Shown piece by piece: positions 10,801 to 21,222 of a stretch of 23,319 bases of DNA. Below the pieces are notes generated by a model. It did no database searches. It was not told the origin of the DNA and saw only the letters and a program-made list of their open reading frames with translations. Made by a program: the position numbers and the translations under genes. Position 1 is the stretch's first letter. Each line of letters starts with the position of its first letter. The stretch comes from Dissophora ornata (lineage: Eukaryota > Mortierellomycota > Mortierellomycetes > Mortierellales > Mortierellaceae): the NCBI GenBank assembly GCA_025201705.1, contig MU616909.1:1-23319 (forward strand), read 5' to 3'.

Positions 10801-11754
10801 CTCCGACCCGTCAGGCAAGATCAGGGGTGGCAGCAACTCCTTGATCTTGATTCTCCTGTGAGGATACAACACAGCTGTGATCGAGCCTTCGTCGCTACCT
10901 GCGCTAGCGGGGAAGACGGTTGTGATCTGTGCAAAGACACCGACAGAATGGATCTGGTCCATACTAGTAACAGTGTCAATGTCCAGCTCCTCGTCTTTGA
11001 GCAAGAATGCGCCCACATAAGGCTGGCCACGCTTCATCAACTCCTTGATCGCATTAGCGACGGCCGGGTTTTTGATGACTACAGCCTTGTAGAATCCTGG
11101 GAAGAGTGGGCGACGGCCAATTGGCAGCGTCAGCACCTGAGGGTAGACCTCTGGGATCGCCGGTTTTGACAGTCCGTTCTCGAGAATGCTGGTCGAGGGT
11201 CCTCCAGAGCCCACATCGAACGTGAACTTTGTAATTTTGCGATCACCTCCTCTTCCGCTGCCACTACTGCCTCCGCTCGAACCTGAACCTGATCCTGACC
11301 CTGCGCTGCCTCCTTCTGACCCAGAAGATGACGAAGATCCAGATCCAGAGTCCTTGCCATCGGACCCGCTTTTACCGTCATCACCCTTGCCATCGTCCTT
11401 TTTGTCTTTGAGGACACGAGCAGTGCTGGAGAGGGAACGGCGGGAGAGAGCGAAGCTGCTGCCGGAAACCAGGTAATTGGCCTGGCCGTTTCCATTGGCG
11501 AGAGCTGTGGATCTATTTGCTTGAACAAGGCTGTGGAGACTTCTGGGGCGGAGCTCGTTCAAGTGCGCAGACGTCGAGGAGGTGGAGAAGGGACGCAGGT
11601 GACCATCGAATTGCGACCAGGTCCTGGGAGTTTTGGCGGCGGTGTGGTGGGTGAGAGTGGGGTTGACAGTTGTGCGCGAGAGAGCTACTTTGAGCAGGTC
11701 GACGGAAGGCGACACGCGCTTCGTAATGACAAGCACGGCGTTTCTGGCCGCCAT
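7874..11754 (-). CDS. PIM1: Mitochondrial Lon protease (ATP-dependent serine protease)
   Basis: This gene encodes the AAA+ serine protease that degrades misfolded and regulatory proteins in the mitochondrial matrix. Exons are 11754-10024, 9901-9448 and 9351-7874. The introns are 122 and 96 nt, and the protein is 1220 residues (yeast Pim1 is 1133). The N-terminus is basic and hydroxylated, as in a mitochondrial presequence. A Gly/Ser-rich stretch covers about residues 121-170, and the Lon substrate domain follows ([12 protein letters not shown]). Walker A GPPGVGKT is at about 660-667. Walker B LILIDE ends at about 728, and the codon for the next Val is split by intron 2. A Lys/Asp/Glu-rich insert lies at about 876-942 in the AAA+ helical region. 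The protease dyad is Ser 1068 (KDGPSAGI) and Lys 1111 (GGLKEK), 43 residues apart as in E. coli Lon. The charged tail after residue 1161 is long. Both junctions restore family sequence ([11 protein letters not shown] and [13 protein letters not shown]). Confidence 0.96.
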
Positions 11755-12366
11755 TTGGCAGATTCAGGGATAGGTTGAAGAGGAAGGAGCTTTTTGTTCG
11801 CACGAATGATAAAACAGGAGTAATAAAAAAAAATAAAAAAAAAAAGGAATGACAGGAATGGCCTTTGCGTAACAGAAATATATCGCCCGAGAGCAGAGTG
11901 ACACTGAGCGGAAGAAGGAGCAAAGAGAACGGCGTGGAATGACGGAGAAGAGAGAAAGTGGAAGGGATGCCGGGTAGACAGTTTGTCGCGAATGGAACGG
12001 AATCGAAAGTCGTTGGGCGGCTCTCGCTTGCTGGCGCTTGAAATTACTAACAGCACACGGGAGAAGAGGAGGAAGAAGCGGGTGACGTAGCTGCCTACGG
12101 GCCAATAGGAGCGCGACAATACGCGTTTCTGCGTTTGTGTTGTGCCCGACCCCCATAAAGTCAGCGTAGTGCCCACAGAAAACACTCCGTTTTACAAGTG
12201 CAGATGTCTTTTTTACGGGCTTTATTTCTGTCTACAAAGGAATGTGTTTTGGCGCTGCCATTGACATGTCCTAACAGCCGTGTATGTATTATATATCTAT
12301 TCGACTTGATCATGAGATAAGGAACCAGCCTGTACTTCGAGCGCAGCTCGGTATACATTAACCTTC
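11755..12366 (-). promoter_or_regulatory. Intergenic region: Lon promoter and chitinase 3' flank
   Basis: These 612 bp lie between two genes on the same strand. The right part holds the chitinase 3' flank. The left part is the Lon 5' flank, with an A-run region at about 11825-11845 (T-runs on the Lon strand). I see no convincing reading frame and no clear TATA box close to the Lon start. Confidence 0.4.
12221..12226 (-). terminator. Candidate poly(A) signal for the chitinase gene
   Basis: AATAAA on the minus strand lies about 140 nt beyond the chitinase stop codon. It is preceded by T/A-rich sequence with ATATATAATACATA near 12281-12300. Position and motif fit a polyadenylation signal. Confidence 0.4.
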
Positions 12367-14522
12367 TTACTTCCTCTGGTGAAGACGGCGGCGGCGAAGA
12401 GTGCCAGTGCAGGCAGTGCCCTTGGTCCACACCGCAGCACTTCCGGGGGTATCTCCCTGAGTCCACCACTGGGCAGTGTAGATGTAGCCGCCAGAAGTGA
12501 CCTTGGCGCCGCCAGAGTAAGCAGTCGAGCTCGACCATGCAGAGATGCCAGAGCAGCTACCAGGGGTGGCGGTCGGAGTAGGGCCAGTTCCTGAGCAGGC
12601 ACCGTTGTCAGTCCATGGAGCACCAGACGTAGGGACGTTGTTCTGGGACCACCACTGCGCAGTGTACAAATGTCCGTTGTACGAAACCTGGGTGCCAGAA
12701 CTGTAGGAGGTAGAAGCTGACCAGGCAGTAACAGAGCAGCTCGAACTACCCTGGGTGGTAGTAGGAACAACGGTGGTCGAGGTGGTAGTGGGAACAAAGG
12801 TGGTTGAGGTGGTAGTGGACGTGACAGTGACGGTGGCAGTGGCAGTGACGGTGGCGGATGAGGAAGGAGTGGTGCCACCGGGCTGCGGAATGACACCAGC
12901 GCAGCGAGGGGTTGAGGCGCCCAGGGCAGCCTTACAGATCTGCTGAGCAGCGGTGGTGACATCGAGATTAGCGGTCGAGCCGGCTGGCTTGTACAGCTCC
13001 CAGAAGAAACCACCGTTCGCACCCTGAACGGCGAGGATGCTGGTCAACTCGGCCTGGGTCAAGGGCAGCTGGTGAGTGGGGTCATGGTCCGAGGCAGGGT
13101 AGGCGGGGATACCGATCTCATATCCGACATGGGCAACCATGTTGTTGTCAGAGTATGTCTTCATGTAATAGTTGACCTGCTGGCTGAGTGTGCAGGTGTT
13201 GGCATCGGGGCACTCGTAGTACTGTTCATTGTCGGAGAGATCATACGTCATGACGTTGACACCGCCGCCGTTGGTGCCACTCGCCATAAAGTTGTAGACC
13301 TCGGGGTACCACTTGTAGACGTCATACCAGATATTCTTGAGGTTACCGCCCCACCAGCTAGTCGAGAGACCACCTGCAGCTGAAGCAGCGGTAGCGAGCT
13401 TCAACGAAGGCTGGATAGCCTGAATGTTGATCTGAACATCGCGCATGATGGCCGCGTACTTGTACACAGTCTGGTGAGAAGTCCAGGGACCAGCCGTGGC
13501 ACCGGCCTTGAAGTAGTCAGCGTGCCACATCTCCTCGTAATCTAGAAGGTATTCCCAGAAGTATAAAGAACGAGTAGTGTTTAGCAAGTTCCTCATGTTG
13601 ACTTTCTTGACCAAAAATGAAGCCTTGAGAGGCACTTTTGCTTTTCCTTACCGATATCAACACCGGCAAGACCGAGATCCTTGGCCAAATAGACCAAGTC
13701 CTGGTAAGGGTCGCGGTTCTGCTGAACAAAGTAGTCGTTTCCGGGGACGACGTTGGTCATCTGGTTGACGGGGTCAGTCCAGTTGTGACCAGGAACCATC
13801 TCGGGGTGGAAGACAGGGGCATCACCGCCAGCCTGGGCAACGACGTACTTCTGGGCAGCCTGCCAGGTGGTGGAGTTCGAAGGCTCGGGGAAGATGTCAA
13901 AGTCACCGAGAACAGTGTTCTCGCTCTTGGGCTCGCAGGTGTAGCACCACATGTTGGCCTCAGTACACGAGGCAAGCGATCCTCCATTGTCCTGGATCTT
14001 GTAGTAGTTGGGGGTGGTCGTGCCATAGCCTCCAACAGAGTAGTAGGTATAAAGGTACTATTCGGTAATACCAGGGTTAGTGAATATTAGGAACTTTGTT
14101 GATATAATGCGTTTTATAGATGCGAGGCGTCGTCGCATTTTCAGACATGGCGCACTTACAGGGAAGCAGCCATAGTTCCATCCTCCGACGGAAAGGAAGA
14201 CCTCAACACCGGCAGCCTGGAGAGTGGCGACGCGCGTTTTGAGATCAGCGAAACCGAAATCAGCGGTGCTGGCGTAGTTCAGACCAACGTTGGCAAGGGT
14301 ATTTGAACCGGGGACGTAGACCATGCCGGGACGAGCAAAAGCAAGGAAGACACGGTTAATGGGGATGTTGGCAGCGTTGTCAGCGAGGGCCTTGAGCTTG
14401 GAAGGTCCGTTGGTGGGGTCGACAAGAAGATATCCTCCAACGACGGGGGCAGCCTCGACCTGCGAGGAGCATGCCACAACCAAGGCCGAGGCAATGGTGA
14501 CAAGGGCAGTTGTCAGACGCAT
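12367..14522 (-). CDS. Secreted GH18 chitinase with two C-terminal CBM5/12 modules
   Basis: This gene encodes an enzyme predicted to hydrolyse chitin outside the cell. Exons are 14522-14160, 14057-13652 and 13541-12367. The introns are 102 and 110 nt, and the protein is 647 residues. A signal peptide (MRLTTALVTIASALVVACSS, cleavage likely after QVEA at residue 24) leads into a GH18 barrel with SVGGWNYG near the end of exon 1. Splicing 13652/13541 restores the active-site strand AGVDIDYEE, with the catalytic Glu at about 259; VMTYDLSD follows later. The first Asp of the DxxDxDxE consensus is Ala here. A Thr/Ser/Val-rich linker precedes two related chitin-binding modules at about 525-572 and 586-634. 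Both run from Cys to Cys with AW and YTAQWW cores and are joined by a Pro/Thr linker. The basic end RRRRLHQRK follows. It could act in cell-wall remodelling or in degrading external chitin; the sequence does not decide. Confidence 0.94.
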
Positions 14523-14640
14523 TTTCTTTTATTAAGTAGGTGGATGAGGGTATAAGAGGAGGCTGTGAAAGGAAGAGAGTGCGAGTGCGTATATGTAGAA
14601 GGTGAAGAAGAGAAAGGGAGAAGAGAGATTCTCCGCCGGA

Positions 14641-14648
14641 CTATTTAT
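14641..14648 (-). promoter_or_regulatory. Candidate TATA box of the chitinase gene
   Basis: The minus strand reads ATAAATAG about 120 nt upstream of the chitinase ATG. Between it and the ATG lies a CT-rich leader on the coding strand, common in strongly expressed fungal genes. Support is motif and spacing only. Confidence 0.4.
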
Positions 14649-15794
14649 GTGTAGGAAACAGAAACGGTTGCCAACGTCTTCCGCTTAGCAGGATGGTATA
14701 GGAATATATTATGCAGCATTTTCAGATTGCATTTGGGTAATCTTGATCTGGTTCGATTACCTGTCTTGGGATGTGAGCCTTGCTTCGATGTCTCGTGGAC
14801 AATTGTCCTTGTCGCTAGCCCTGTTTGTCCACGGGCGTGATGACAAAATCACTGTACATGTTCATGTAGTCCGCTCCCTTACTCCATTAGCATGCTGTCG
14901 TGTTCAATAGCTAGACTGGACAGGCTGAATAGCTGGGCGTGTTGATGCGCCTAAACTATACGATGCGTTCTCATCAGAGTTATCTCGATACAATCCAACT
15001 CTGCATCCTGCATACACCGGACCTTGACTTCTCTGAGCCCCGCAATGGTCCATTATTCTTTTGTTTTATCAATATTCACTCCACTTCAATTCGGTGCATG
15101 TAGGACAGAGGGTACGTTCCCGAGCGTATTTCCTGGAAAGACATAATGAATCGTCATCAAAGTTGATCACAGCCGGAAGGTAAACAAACCAGGGTCTCCT
15201 CTGTTATTCGGCTTGCATCTTTGTTGTACACGCAAAATACACCACAAGCGCCGTTTTTCTGTCTACACATTCTTGTATTTTATTTCTTCTGCATTACAGG
15301 CCATCCAAGGGTCTGGATGCATTTCCGTATTCTTCACAGTGATGAATATGCTCCGATTGTTGATATGTCAACACAACATCGATGATAAGATAGTGTGGAC
15401 ATTACTGAACGATCATGGTCTCTCAATTACTTATTATGATTGGAGTGGCCTTGCTGGAGGTTGATATGATGTGTTCATGTCATTACCCCATGCCTTTCTC
15501 AAGCATACCCTGCTTTTCATATTTTTTTTGGACTTTGTGGACCCCATTCACGGAAACCGGGCCGCCGCTGATGGGATTGGCTTGCAAGGTATAAGTGCAT
15601 GACTTCCTGATACACCTTGGGTAACAACCAGTAGAGTAGAGAATCAGGGCAACACAAGAAGAATATCGTGCGAAAAATAAAAACAATAAAATATAGGTCG
15701 CAATGTAGTCTTGCATGGCAAGGCGTGTGTCTTTGCAATTAAATAACACACTGGTGAGCAGAGAAAGCGCGCAAGAAGTGGCGCAGAGACAGAA

Positions 15795-15830
15795 TGAGAG
15801 TGAGAGAGTGAGAGAGTGAGAGAGTGAGAG
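15795..15830. repeat. GAGAGAGT octamer microsatellite
   Basis: About four and a half copies of an 8-bp GAGAGAGT-type unit run in tandem. The tract lies in non-coding sequence and makes the overlapping minus-strand frames repetitive (SHSLTLSL-like), which argues against those frames being genes. Confidence 0.85.
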
Positions 15831-16174
15831 TCCATCACTGCTCTTTTCGCAGCCATAGGAAGTGGAGAGACGACATTGATAAATTTCCTCACACACTACA
15901 CGCGCGTGTGTAACGCGACGAAAAGGGTTTATGTTTGTTGTTTGACGACAGACAAGGAACGACCAATGAGTGGAGCGCGATGTGGGATGAAGAATACAAT
16001 CTCACGGACTAACGAGAGCCTTACTTGGATGGCCACTGATTTGTGTTGATGGCATTTGTCTGCGTTCATTATATTCAATTGCGGCCATGAGCAGACTCTC
16101 CATCCTCCTCTCATCACGCAAAGGTCAGGGTAGTGTCAACAACTACAAGGGACAAGTACATGAGTAGGAGTAGG

Positions 16175-16192
16175 GACATGGACATGGACATG
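16175..16192. repeat. Three tandem GACATG hexamers
   Basis: GACATG is repeated three times without interruption inside the gene-poor interval, flanked by GGAG-rich sequence. It is a short simple repeat with no visible function. Confidence 0.8.
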
Positions 16193-17620
16193 GAGCAGGA
16201 GCAATCGTTCAGGGTCAGGGAGAGAAGGAGAGCCTTTATTTTATCAACGCATCACATAATAAAAGTTGGACACTTGACCCAATCGTGTTTTTCAAGTTGT
16301 AATTGGTCTCGGGAAGGCATCTACCGCGCTATTATCAGAGCGTAATTCGGTTAATCAAGCGCCTCCTTCTCTTCAGGGTAAATCCTTTTCAAGCACCTTA
16401 TTACCTTCTCGATCGGACCCTGTCTAAACTAGTGAACCGATTTTAAGGGGGGGAAAAACAATGCAACGCGGCAGCATCGAGTTTTACATGCAAAGCATTC
16501 CTCGCGTGCATTGTACTCTTTTCAAGTCAACACTCTCCACGAGGAGTAAGACCGATTGTGCAACGAATGCATGGAGATACTGAGGTTTCATCATCTCCAG
16601 TGCCTACTGCATGCAGTCGATCATCACAAGGAAGACTAGATAAAAAAAAATAAAAAACACTACCGTTTTCTCCATTGTTCGCTGCAGATGGATTAGATAG
16701 GAGAATACAAGCATTCCCAGCCAGTGAAATATTCAACAACAATTGAAAAGAACCATACACACCCAGCGCAATGGCGAGCACAACCGACCGGGGCTGCCCA
16801 TTGTTGTTTTTGTTGTTGTTGATTTATCCCACTTCATCCTTCCTGGTAGATTACTGTGATCTTAAAAGCTCATAATGCGAAAGACAGACCGGGGTTATTT
16901 AGCAAGCGCGAGGCAACAAACAAATACATGCGTTTGATAGATCAACCTTGATAACCCGAGTTACACAACAAAAGTGCATCTCGCCCCATGCATATTTATT
17001 TCTTTTCTGACTTGCAGGGGAAAGGGTGCCTGACGTTAATTTAGTAAATGCGAGGGAGGGGAGAGGGACAAGAAATGAAACGACCCTGATGCGGGGGACA
17101 TAACACGACCTGCTCTCCAATATGGCCTCAAATGGCCTCACCTCCATTTTCCTCCCGTAGTCTTAAAAAAATTGAGTGAACGCTCGCTCTTCATTTTTTT
17201 TTATATTTAATCTGTTGCCATCCTCCACACATAGTCTTCAAGACCGCAGCGTGGATGTCGAACCAAGGCATCTTCACGTCCAGTAGAACGCATCTACCAG
17301 GTTGATGCTAGATTTTACACAAGAAAGAAAGAGCGCGTCAACTCATGGAGCGCAAGCATTCTGGACATGCCAACAGAGCGTTGCGTGTCTGGCGACCATG
17401 CCCTTGGCACTGGCTCTACGGCCATCTCTTCTAGTCTCGACATGCCATTAAAGAACCCATCACCTCTTGTATCGTGGCGCCGATTGCACGTTTTGTGCAC
17501 TAGGGAATGTTTAATTAGGGATGTCAAAGTGATGGTGGTGCAGCAAGAGAAGCTAGCACCTTTTTGTTCTATGTAATACCTCTCTCACTCTGTCTCGTTC
17601 TTTCTCTTCTAGGTCGATGC

Positions 17621-20488
17621 TCAGATAACCTTCCAGCCAATGTCATAAATTACAAAAGGATATCTCTCATCACGGCCACTGACTAGCCTCATGAACCTAA
17701 ATCCTAAAGGCTCATGAACAACAAATTTGCATTGTGTCCTCCAGCCATAGTCCGCGTAGTATGACATAATTGGTTTCTTGCCATGACCATCGTCGTCACC
17801 GCCATATCCATGCTTCTCCAATTCCGATGCATCGAAAACACGGTTGTCGAGGGGTTGGTTTAGGAACGCGCGTTGGACATCAATGGAAATCTGGCCGCTG
17901 TAATCTGGGTTCCTGAGATCCTTGCAGTTATACGTGAACGGAATCGCTCTCTATTGGAGACCAATTATTGAAAAAGAGAAGAAAGTTAGGTCGAGCGAGA
18001 ACCGGAGTATTGTGTGAGTGAAAACGTCGCAATGTCTTTGCACAGCCATCTCTTTAAATAAACAGCATGCTCTCCTTCATCCATAGGATTCACTTACGTA
18101 GACAACATCACTTCCTGCTACTTCGAGCCTTGCATTCTTAATCCATTGATCCCCCATCTGGTGCAACAGCCTGTATTCGACTTTGCGCTCCACTTGCAGC
18201 AACATATCGAGTCCAATGTAATCTCCCTGGGCAATGGGCCTCGTGCTCTTGTAGGAAGTGTCATCCAAGCCATCAACAGCCTTGCTGAATGGATGAAGGA
18301 TATAGGGGGTAGGATTCTCATATTCCGTATGAATAGTTTCGATTTCCTCAATGTCGATGTAGGGGCGATACTTGAACATCCTGACATCTGGGAACGGGTG
18401 CTTGTTTGAGATGACCAAGCAGCGATCGTCTGCACAAGGCGAGCGCACGTCGCGCTCCAAGTACGTCGGATGCAGCTCTTCCCGCTCGAAATGTGGGTCT
18501 TTCCTCGTCAGGGCATCCCAAACCCTTTGGGCTGCCTTGTGCTATCAGTCGATTTAGAGCGAATTGCTTATCAGGACCTCCAGCGCTAGGCTTCAGATAT
18601 ATAGCCCTGATCATAGAGGATCGCCTATTGTGGTCAAAGTCACGTACCATATACAACTTGTTTCTGGTCTTGCCGTCCGCACCCTTACTGAACGCGGCAG
18701 TATCCTGTGCTGGATCGACCAACTCCTTCAGATAGTTCTCCAGTTGGTATGGAACCTGATTCAAGTATGTCGAAAAGTACATGTCTCCGTATGCAAACTC
18801 CAGAGGGTCCATTTCTGTGACTGATGCCTGCTTCAAAAACTTGACCACACTGTCTCGGGTAGCCATAGCTCCAGTTCCGAGCCACGAGAAGCAGGCGTGC
18901 ATGTTGATATCTGTATATTGCATTGCATACACATCACGAATGATTTGCGTCAGAGGCCATGGACAATGAGCACGAACAAGAGTATAAAACAAAGCTGCAA
19001 CCGACAGAATTTTGTCCTTGCAAAGTATTTTCAATTACCATCCTCAAAGAAGCACCAGCGCCAGTTGGTCAGCGCCCAGACATCTGAGTTGGTATCAGTG
19101 TGCAGGAACTGGGGGAAACGCAAGAAGTTAGCGTACATGGATCGGAGGTAAAAGATCTTCCAGTCATCGTCCTGGAAGTAGCAGTATGGCGAGGATGCCA
19201 TTGCACAAGCCATGTAGCGGGCCACAAAGAACATGTTGTTTGGTGAGTTGAACACGCGCACTTTGGGGCAGGCAAACACCTGTGATGAGTAATAAAGAAC
19301 GAGTCGGATTAGCAGCAGCATGCATGAGCATTGACCACGTCATTCATTTTTAGAGCCAGGGTCCAAGAATGGCGCTAGTCTCAGATTGTCTACACCGTGC
19401 ACAGTGTGCACAGTATGGATTAGACAGGATCCAGCCCTCTCTCTCTGCCCTGAATTCCTCGTGTGCCCATCTTTGAGCGTGTCCCTCGCTTCGACTGTCG
19501 AGAAAGCGCTTGCATGCCTTCTTTTGCCTTAGTTAGGGCCGCTTATGCCTCGTTGTCGAATGGATCGATCGAATCCTTGAGGTCCTCTCCATGCTTACAG
19601 AACATCATCTTTCCAAATACGTACCTTCTCCTCCAGATGGATATCAACCTTGTTGTTCCAGATCATAATCTCCTTGAACATGCTGTAGGGGCACAGGTGG
19701 TCGACAATCTCCTTCAACGAGTCCAATCGCGACCAATTCAGCAGGATCGCCGTCATCATATCGGCGCCCTCACTGGGCCGCATATCCAGATCCGAAATAT
19801 CCCCTCGATCGACCCATGTCGGGGGCTGCACAATCTCATTGGGACTGACGTGGTTGTGGGACCCAAACACCAGTCTGAAAAGGAATAGGTTGACTATGTA
19901 TACGAGCCAGAAGAGGAGAGCAATCGCGGGTAAAAGGAAGCCGAAACGAACACGGCGAGTTGTCCCCAAGGCGCTACGGAACATGCCGTTCGAGCGGAAG
20001 AAGCGTCGAGTGCGCGCAGAGATGGACCGCGAGAACTGATCAAGCTGCTGGCTGAGATGGTGCAAGTTGATCTTGAGTGCTGGCAACGTCTGAGAGGTGA
20101 ACTGACCTCCTAATCCTCCTTTTCCCCCTGGGCCTGCTGCTGCTGTTGCTGCTGCTGCTGACGACGCTGTTGCTGTGCCTCCGGGTATTGGCACTGTTGT
20201 GGGGAGGCTGCCGTTGTATGAGTGATGGGAGTGGGAGGCGGACCTGGCACGAGAATGCTGTGCGGTGCCCGTGCCGGTTGAGGTTCCAGCCGGGGTAACG
20301 TTGTGGCTGCTGCTGTGGTTGATGCCGGCGTTTGCTGTGGTGGTGGTGGTGGTGGTGGTAGAGGTAGATGAGGTAGTATGCTGTTGCTGATATTGCTGCT
20401 GCTGCTGCTGGATGGTGGCATTGGTTGCGGCGGCATGATGGGCATTGTTGCTAGTCATCTTGGACCCAAAACCTCGATCTGGATCCAT
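17621..20488 (-). CDS. Putative type II membrane glycosyltransferase (GT-A-like, exostosin-related)
   Basis: Five exons (20488-19625, 19279-19039, 18910-18648, 18541-18098, 17950-17621) give about 713 residues. The introns are 345, 128, 106 and 147 nt, all GT-AG and frame-restoring. The first 170 residues are low-complexity Gln/Thr/Ser/Gly/Ala. A basic stretch then leads to one membrane segment (FGFLLPAIALLFWLVYIVNL, about 180-205), so a Golgi-type N-in/C-out topology is inferred. The lumenal part begins MTAILLNWSRLDSLKEIV and IMIWNN, as in nucleotide-sugar GT-A folds. It has a DDD metal-site candidate (YFQDDDW, about 325-327), then ACFSWLGTGAM and a C-terminal beta-rich region with conserved Cys. 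This layout resembles GT64/exostosin-like enzymes, but donor and acceptor are unknown. A second in-frame ATG at 20458 could be the true start. Confidence is good for gene structure and moderate for the enzyme class. Confidence 0.82.
20131..20411 (-). repeat. Trinucleotide repeats coding for Gln, Thr and Ala runs in the glycosyltransferase N-tail
   Basis: Several triplet tracts fall inside exon 1. GCA/ACA repeats near 20138-20160 code for Ala/Thr runs. ACC/ACA repeats near 20338-20360 code for a Thr run. CAG/CAA repeats near 20385-20411 code for a Gln run with one Tyr. They lie in the predicted cytosolic disordered tail and probably vary in length between strains. Confidence 0.8.
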
Positions 20489-21222
20489 GGGCTGTAGGGA
20501 GGGCTGGTGTTTTGAGGCTGCGATTCAAGGGGGGGGGCTCCGAGAGCACGTCAGCGGCAGGAGGGAGCGAGGAGAGAGGAAGGGATGGATAGATGGATGG
20601 GGATTGAAGGAAGGGATGATGAGGGAGGGGAAGGAGACGAGTGATGGAAGCAAGGAGCACGGAATACAAAATAAAAAATAAAAGAACCTTCGTGCCCCTG
20701 TCGCTATCCGTGTGGCCCAATTGCCCTGTGGATCGGATCGTTGCACAAACCCGTCGCTGCTGTCCTGCCCGTCCGTGGAGTGAAGCCCGCTCTCTCTGTG
20801 GAGCGACAGCTGGACCTCTACTCTGGCTTCGTAATCGCTGCCATGCCTATCGATGTAGGATGCCACGAACAGCCGATCGAGCGCCTCAACCGCTGTGCTG
20901 CTGTCTCCGCCTTTGACAGGACAAGGGTCGCTCCATATTTCCAAAAGAGGACTAAGCCACGCTGCCAGGCCCCGTTGACCAATGGCATCGCGTAGAATGC
21001 ACAGCCAATCACATCTGCGCCTCAGCACCATCTGTACCTGCCGCGCAGCTCGGGTAACAGTGATCTTGAACGACCAAAAATGGAAACCTGGAACGAGCCG
21101 GACATGTCAATTGAACGGCCCGGGTTGGGGAGATTGCGAATGCGGGATGTTCCAATTGGAATGCTCGGGATGGACCACTTATGAGGCTCGGTCTGTTCCA
21201 TTAACCATGCCGTTTCAATTGA
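20489..21222. other. 5' flank of the glycosyltransferase gene, no gene recognised
   Basis: Immediately upstream of the glycosyltransferase start (20490-20650) the plus strand is G/A-rich, with GGAT/GATG-type short repeats. The gene strand therefore has a CT-rich leader. The rest contains overlapping open frames on both strands (for example 20741-20995 plus and 20525-21031 minus), none with a recognisable motif. I treat it as promoter and leader sequence. Confidence 0.4.

Larger units (their letters stand above)
14649..17620. other. About 3 kb gene-poor intergenic region
   Basis: I find no gene here. Reading frames are short (longest about 137 codons, 15483-15896 minus), have biased composition and show no motif or matching splice partners. 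The interval holds chitinase upstream sequence, simple repeats near 15795 and 16175, a 10-bp tandem (atggcctcaa-like) at 17122-17140, and the 3' flank of the glycosyltransferase gene at the right end. No tRNA or rRNA gene was recognised. Confidence 0.5.

Noticed and set aside
12297..13022. Long 241-codon minus-strand frame across the chitinase linker and CBM region
   Set aside because: It is a shadow frame (Pro/Leu/Arg-rich) of the Thr/Ser-rich linker. The GH18/CBM frame explains the sequence.
14740..14765. GGTTCGATTAC resembling a tRNA B-box
   Set aside because: The flanking bases do not form a T-stem, and no A-box lies at a suitable distance upstream.
15483..15896. 137-codon minus-strand frame
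   Set aside because: It is driven by the GAGAGAGT microsatellite (Ser/Leu/His runs), with no motif and no splice partner.
20525..21031. 168-codon minus-strand frame upstream of the glycosyltransferase
   Set aside because: It reads through the CT-rich leader, has no recognisable domain, and an overlapping plus-strand frame is equally open. It is more likely 5' flank.
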